A DNA stretch of 38,085 nt from Sporolactobacillus inulinus. GTDB taxonomy: Bacteria > Bacillota > Bacilli > Bacillales > Sporolactobacillaceae. The stretch is taken from the NCBI RefSeq assembly GCF_006539285.1, contig NZ_BJMS01000028.1:1-38085 (forward strand). The letters are read 5' to 3'. Below, piece by piece: positions 34,801-38,085 of the stretch (positions are counted from its first letter, which is position 1; every line of letters starts with the position of its first letter). A model generated the notes under the pieces. That model saw only the letters and a list, made by a program, of their open reading frames with translations, did no database searches and had not been told where the DNA came from. The position numbers and the translations under genes are program-made.

Positions 34801-36368
34801 CAAGTAATCCAAAAGCTAGAATTAGCGTCAAACTCGTGGCAAAAGGCGGGGTTGGTACAATTGCCGCGGGTGTTGCTAAAGGCAAGGCCGATGTGATCTT
34901 AATTAGCGGTCATGACGGTGGAACAGGCGCAGCATCGAAAACAAGTATTAAGCATGCAGGTCTGCCTTGGGAAATCGGATTGGCAGAAGCGCATCAAACC
35001 TTGATGAAAAACGGGCTTCGCGATCGCGTCCACGTTGAAGCGGATGGGAAATTGATGAGCGGCCGCGATGTTTTGATTGCAGCTTGCCTTGGTGCTGAAG
35101 AATTTGGCTTTGCAACCGCACCTCTTGTTGTGCTCGGCTGTGTCATGATGCGTGCTTGTCACTTGGATTCGTGTCCGGTCGGCATTGCGACGCAGAACCC
35201 GGAACTGCGCAAGAATTTTATGGGCAGTCCGGAGCATATTGTTCATTTTATGACTTTTATCGCCCGCGATATTCGCGAACAGTTGGCGGATCTTGGTTAT
35301 CGTTCACTGGATGAGGTCATCGGTCAGGCGCATCTTCTAAGGATCAGAAAAGAAGTGCATAATCACTGGAAAGCACGTACTTTGGATCTGTCCGATCTGC
35401 TCTATCAAGCGGAAAGCGATGTATCGAAACGATTCTTCGCACGCGCTCAGGAACATCATGTTGACCGGCGCTTCGATGAACGCAATCTGGTAGCCACCTG
35501 CTTGCCGACGATTGAAAATAAGAAACCGATTCAATTGGTTTACAAATTGAGAAATTCAGATCGAACTGTTGGCTCAACGCTTGGCTACTTCATCTCGCGC
35601 TCTACCGGTGGCAAGGGTCTTCCTGAAGACACGATCACCCTTTCGTTTACTGGGAGTGCGGGACAGAGTTTCGCTGCCTTTCTCCCAAAAGGGGTAACAA
35701 TGAATTTAACCGGTGATGCGAATGATTATGTGGGAAAAGGATTATCCGGCGGTAAAGTAATCATCAAATCAGAAGAAATCATCGGCGTTGATACAGACTC
35801 CCAAGCAATGATGGGAAATGTGGCGCTTTTTGGAGCGACCGGCGGTGAAGCCTATGTACGCGGTACTGCAGGAGGACGCTTCTGCGTGCGCAACAGTGGT
35901 GCAAAAGCTGTTGTTGAAGGAGTCGGTGAAAATGGATGCGAGTATATGACCGGCGGTAAAGTAGTCGTGCTCGGTTCCATTGGGCGTAATTTTGCCGCTG
36001 GCATGTCGGGCGGTATTGCTTATATTCTTCCTGATGGTGCACCAGATCAAACCATTCACCGGATTAACAAGGACATGGTGAATATTGAGCCGCTTACCGA
36101 CCAAAAGGAACAAGCAGAGGTTTATGAATTGATTAAGAATCACCTCGATCACACCGGAAGTCCAAAGGCAGAACAAGCGCTCATAAATTGGAAAACGTCC
36201 ATTCAAAGGATCATCAAAATAATTCCGCGCGATTATGAAGCGATGCTTGAACAAATCGAGCGATATGAAGCACAAGGCTTAGATGCTGAACAGGCTCAGG
36301 AAGAGGCGTTTTATTTGAAGAAAGAAGGAAAATTAAGCGTCCGTACTTCCACATATCTCACGGTTTAA
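31818..36368 (+). CDS. gltA: glutamate synthase large subunit GltA
   Basis: With GltB it makes two glutamates from glutamine and 2-oxoglutarate using NADPH. It has 1516 residues. An N-terminal glutaminase domain has catalytic Cys24 in HDACGIGM after a short propeptide, with STNTFPSWERAHP and HNGEINTIRGN. The central and FMN domains follow (SYGSISKEAHE, GEGGQLPAGKVYPWIA, GHDGGTGAASKTSIKHAGLPWE). The 3Fe-4S ligands are in RACHLDSCPVGIATQ near 1110, and the C-terminal GXGXG repeat domain ends the protein. AAGGAAGG 9 bases upstream selects ATG 31818 over the longest ORF. Confidence 0.96.
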   Translation: MMSKALTREKPEGLYRPQFEHDACGIGMYADIKGRASNEIVKTALEMLARLDHRAGKAADGKTGDGAGILVQVPDRFFQEVCGFDLPPAGHYGVGMFFMPQDRSSRMVAIGKIKACIAARNLRLYGERDVPVDENEISALARSKAPYMYQMFIGTANQDAGAALDSKLYLLRKAIEAKLTDEIYVASLSSQTLVYKGMLRAKEVSAFYTDLQDERFVSALALVHSRYSTNTFPSWERAHPNRMIVHNGEINTIRGNMSWFNAKAKRLDGGKLPQIIDPEGSDSAIFDNVLEFLTYHGFSLPHAVMMMVPEPWEGDSELPEYLRDFYEFTSRTMEPWDGPMALGFCNGKQIGAILDRNGLRPARYYITNDDKVVFSSEVGVTDLKPENIKQRCHLKPGQLLLIDTEKQRIVPSDELKKEVCASADYRYILEKSVVKLNRDNGKAPLLSDDARLFKQKVFGYTYEDVTKGIQPMVEQGKEPTGAMGNDTPLAVLSNKSQLLFDYFKQWFSQVTNPPIDAIREARVMSKITWLGPQISLLDPLKHVTSQIRLEHPILDRRTFQDLFHQTLKAKTVDLTYPENNGAFGLLKAVDQLILHVDEVIHEGADLIVLSDRSVDEKHLAIPSLLAVSALHHHLIEQGTRSHISLIVDSGEPRDSHHVAALLGYGADAIHPYLALESVHALIKEQHLDLDEEKAEQNYIKALVAGIVKIMSKVGISSIQSYRGAQTFEALGLSTRLIERYFAGTVSQIGGIGLEELEQEMRMRHETAVKELDHGEMKPLDPGSTLQWRQGGEQHKIDPLIVHTLQQAARTNDYKLYKDYAKMVDQAPFSTIRSLLTFERDRKPIPLDEVEPVEKILKRFKTGAMSYGSISKEAHESMAIAMNRIGGKSNSGEGGEDAERFTRDENGNWRRSAIKQVASARFGVTSYYLSEADELQIKMAQGAKPGEGGQLPAGKVYPWIARTRHATTGVALISPPPHHDIYSIEDLAQLIYDLKSSNPKARISVKLVAKGGVGTIAAGVAKGKADVILISGHDGGTGAASKTSIKHAGLPWEIGLAEAHQTLMKNGLRDRVHVEADGKLMSGRDVLIAACLGAEEFGFATAPLVVLGCVMMRACHLDSCPVGIATQNPELRKNFMGSPEHIVHFMTFIARDIREQLADLGYRSLDEVIGQAHLLRIRKEVHNHWKARTLDLSDLLYQAESDVSKRFFARAQEHHVDRRFDERNLVATCLPTIENKKPIQLVYKLRNSDRTVGSTLGYFISRSTGGKGLPEDTITLSFTGSAGQSFAAFLPKGVTMNLTGDANDYVGKGLSGGKVIIKSEEIIGVDTDSQAMMGNVALFGATGGEAYVRGTAGGRFCVRNSGAKAVVEGVGENGCEYMTGGKVVVLGSIGRNFAAGMSGGIAYILPDGAPDQTIHRINKDMVNIEPLTDQKEQAEVYELIKNHLDHTGSPKAEQALINWKTSIQRIIKIIPRDYEAMLEQIERYEAQGLDAEQAQEEAFYLKKEGKLSVRTSTYLTV

Positions 36369-36422
36369 CGATACGAGCGAATTGATGCTACGGATAAATT
36401 TTGAAAGGATGGGGTGGACACC

Positions 36423-37883
36423 ATGGGACAATTAATGGGTTTCATGAACATAGAGAAAAAAAATCAAAGCGAACGCAAACCGGTTGAGCGTGTTCGTGAC
36501 TGGAACGAATATAAGATTCCATTAACGGAAAAAGAAGTAAAAAAGCAAGCGGCGCGATGTATGGATTGCGGGACACCGTATTGCCAAATCGGCACGGTGA
36601 TTAATCGAGGAACGACCGGATGCCCACTCCACAACCTGATTCCGGAATGGAATGATCTGGTTTATCATGGCTTGTGGAAGGAAGCTTATGAACGTTTGGC
36701 TAAGACAAATAACTTTCCTGAATTTACTTCAAGAGCCTGTCCTGCGCCATGTGAAGGTTCCTGTACCGCAGGGCTTGTCAGCGATTCGGTGTCTATTAAA
36801 TCAATTGAGCGGGCAATTATTGACCGCGCCTTTGAAGAAGGATGGATCACACCAAAGCCGCCGAAACGGCGTACCGGAAAGAAGGTCGCTGTGATCGGTT
36901 CCGGACCGGCCGGTCTTGCTTGCGCCGATCAGCTGAACAAGATTGGGCATGAAGTGACCGTTTTCGAACGTTCCGATCGTCCCGGCGGCTTGTTGATGTA
37001 CGGCATTCCGAGCATGAAGATCGAGAAGGATGTTGTTGATCGTCGTGTGCAGCTGTTGAAAGACGAAGGGATTCATTTTGAAACGAATGCAGATGTTGGC
37101 AAGACAATCAGTGTGGCTTCGTTAAAAGAAGCATATAGCGCAGTGATTCTTTGCACGGGCGCCGGCAAGCATCGTGAAGTTTCGCTTGAAGGCAGAGCTT
37201 TGAAAGGTATTTCGCCAGCCATGGATTATTTGACAGCGAGCAACCGCAATCAGCTCTATGGGGAACCACTGGCCGATGATTTTGATGCCAAAGGTAAAAA
37301 TGTGATCGTGATTGGCGGCGGAGATACCGGTGAAGACTGCGTGGCAACCGCGATTCGTCAAGGCTGCAAAAGTGTCGTTCAGTTTGGCAAACACGGTAAA
37401 CTGCCTGCAAAACGTGCTGAAAATAATCCTTGGCCGGAACACCCGAATGTTTTTTCTGTGGACTATGCTTACAAAGACGCTGAAGAAGTGTTTGGCAATG
37501 ATCCGCGTGAATACTATGTGGAGACGAAAAAATTTGTGGGCGACGATAACGGTCATGTGAAAGAACTGCTTACAGGCTCCTTTAAAAAGGAGGCGAACGG
37601 TGCAGCTGCTCATAAAACATGGAACGCGGATCTTGTACTCATTGCGATTGGCTTCCAAGGTGCGGAGGATCAAGTCTTTGACGCATTTGATGTAAAACGT
37701 GATTCATCCGGCCGTGTGATTGAGGCGGACACGATTCGTTATCAGACAAGCAAAGACGGTATTTTTGCTGCAGGTGATGCGCGCAGAGGTGCCAGCCTGA
37801 TCGTCTGGGCAATCGAAGAAGGACGCCGCGCAGCAGCGGCTGTTGATCTGTATCTGGACAAGAAATTGTCCGTACTAAACTAA
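36423..37883 (+). CDS. gltB: glutamate synthase small subunit GltB
   Basis: This FAD protein feeds electrons from NADPH to GltA. It has 486 residues. Fe-S cluster Cys sets are CMDCGTPYC, GCPLHNLIPEWND and ACPAPCEGSC near the N-terminus. The FAD motif is VIGSGPAGLACADQL near 155 and the NADPH motif VIGGGDTGEDCVATAIRQG near 295, ending with FAAGDARRGASLIVWAI. It is 54 bases after gltA in the same operon. The start is ATG 36423 with GGGGTGG upstream; a GTG at 36414 opens the longest frame. Confidence 0.95.
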   Translation: MGQLMGFMNIEKKNQSERKPVERVRDWNEYKIPLTEKEVKKQAARCMDCGTPYCQIGTVINRGTTGCPLHNLIPEWNDLVYHGLWKEAYERLAKTNNFPEFTSRACPAPCEGSCTAGLVSDSVSIKSIERAIIDRAFEEGWITPKPPKRRTGKKVAVIGSGPAGLACADQLNKIGHEVTVFERSDRPGGLLMYGIPSMKIEKDVVDRRVQLLKDEGIHFETNADVGKTISVASLKEAYSAVILCTGAGKHREVSLEGRALKGISPAMDYLTASNRNQLYGEPLADDFDAKGKNVIVIGGGDTGEDCVATAIRQGCKSVVQFGKHGKLPAKRAENNPWPEHPNVFSVDYAYKDAEEVFGNDPREYYVETKKFVGDDNGHVKELLTGSFKKEANGAAAHKTWNADLVLIAIGFQGAEDQVFDAFDVKRDSSGRVIEADTIRYQTSKDGIFAAGDARRGASLIVWAIEEGRRAAAAVDLYLDKKLSVLN

Positions 37884-37912
37884 ATAAAATGTGAGTTCGA
37901 GCGTATGATACT

Positions 37913-37948
37913 AAGGAGCGGCAATCTTGATTTGCCGCTCCTTTTTTT
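37913..37948 (+). terminator. gltAB operon terminator
   Basis: Perfect 12-bp arms AAGGAGCGGCAA and TTGCCGCTCCTT with a 7-base loop run into seven T, starting 30 bases after the gltB stop. Confidence 0.92.
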
Positions 37949-37977
37949 GCGTTCAAAACGATAAGCAGCATAAAAAT

Positions 37978-38080
37978 GGAGCTGCTGCTAATTAAAAAGG
38001 AACTTCCGCTATTGTAAAAGGAACCCCTGCTAATTAAAAAGGAACTTTCGCTAAGCAAATGAACTTTCGCTAAGTACGCA
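37978..38080 (+). repeat. imperfect 21-bp tandem repeats at the window end
   Basis: Units begin at 37978, 37999, 38020 and 38041 (consensus GGAACTTCCGCTAATTAAAA, then A or none). A shortened unit follows at 38061. Units 1 and 3 have GCTGCTAATTAAAAA or CCTGCTAATTAAAAA tails, units 4 and 5 end in TTTCGCTAAG. The period is 21 bases (20 in unit 4), and the array may continue beyond the window. No long reading frame is kept. Confidence 0.8.
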
Positions 38081-38085
38081 TACGT

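Noticed and set aside
37639-38058. 139-codon minus-strand ORF over the gltB end
   Set aside because: It crosses the gltAB terminator and the tandem repeats and is antisense to a secure gene.

Overview
This 38 kb window is ordinary chromosomal DNA from a low-to-moderate GC, Gram-positive bacterium of the Bacillales. A fermentative, acid-forming relative of Bacillus (for example the Sporolactobacillus group) would fit, but the genus cannot be fixed from sequence reading alone. Pointers to this group are strong AGGAGG-type ribosome sites with many GTG and TTG starts, a catabolic AlsS/AlsD pair with AlsR, LipM-type octanoyltransferase, GltC-GltA-GltB, the YwqA/YwqB helicase pair, a YtaF/MntP-like protein, type II pantothenate kinase and a T-box leader. 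I saw no rRNA, tRNA, CRISPR array, prophage or insertion sequence.

Layout. 1-4.0 kb: a possible 3' gene end, a glycerol-facilitator-type aquaporin (-), a divergent AraC-type regulator, a 4HBT thioesterase and cardiolipin synthase (-). 4.2-9.1 kb: an AI-2E family membrane protein converging on alsR (-), then the divergent alsS-alsD operon that turns pyruvate into acetoin. 9.2-15.4 kb: small membrane protein, MntP/YtaF-like protein (-), methyltransferase, AIM24-family protein, then a membrane-anchored Asp-box protein, a large HAD phosphatase and coaW. 15.5-18.7 kb: a serine biosynthesis operon on the minus strand (class V aminotransferase then serA) behind a T-box leader whose specifier codon reads AGC (Ser). 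18.7-24.6 kb: a lone hisC-like aminotransferase (-), an RpiR-type regulator with paired operator-like palindromes, and the hom-thrC-thrB operon (-), which ends in a hairpin that also carries the ribosome site of a 30-residue membrane peptide. 24.7-28.5 kb: coupled micro-ORFs and the SNF2 helicase/SWIM pair (-). 28.8-30.6 kb: lipM and lipA. 30.7-37.9 kb: gltC (-) divergent from gltA-gltB (glutamate synthase). The last 100 bases hold a 21-bp imperfect tandem repeat.

The genes together cover pyruvate overflow (acetoin), serine, threonine and glutamate synthesis, lipoylation of 2-oxoacid dehydrogenases and CoA supply. I found no clearly new multi-gene system. The least explained signals are the small ORFs (21.0 and 24.7 kb), the terminator/ribosome-site overlap, the RpiR operator pair, a structured segment near 9.1 kb, and the terminal repeats. 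Several gene starts were moved from the longest ORF to an internal codon with a proper ribosome site; this is stated per gene.
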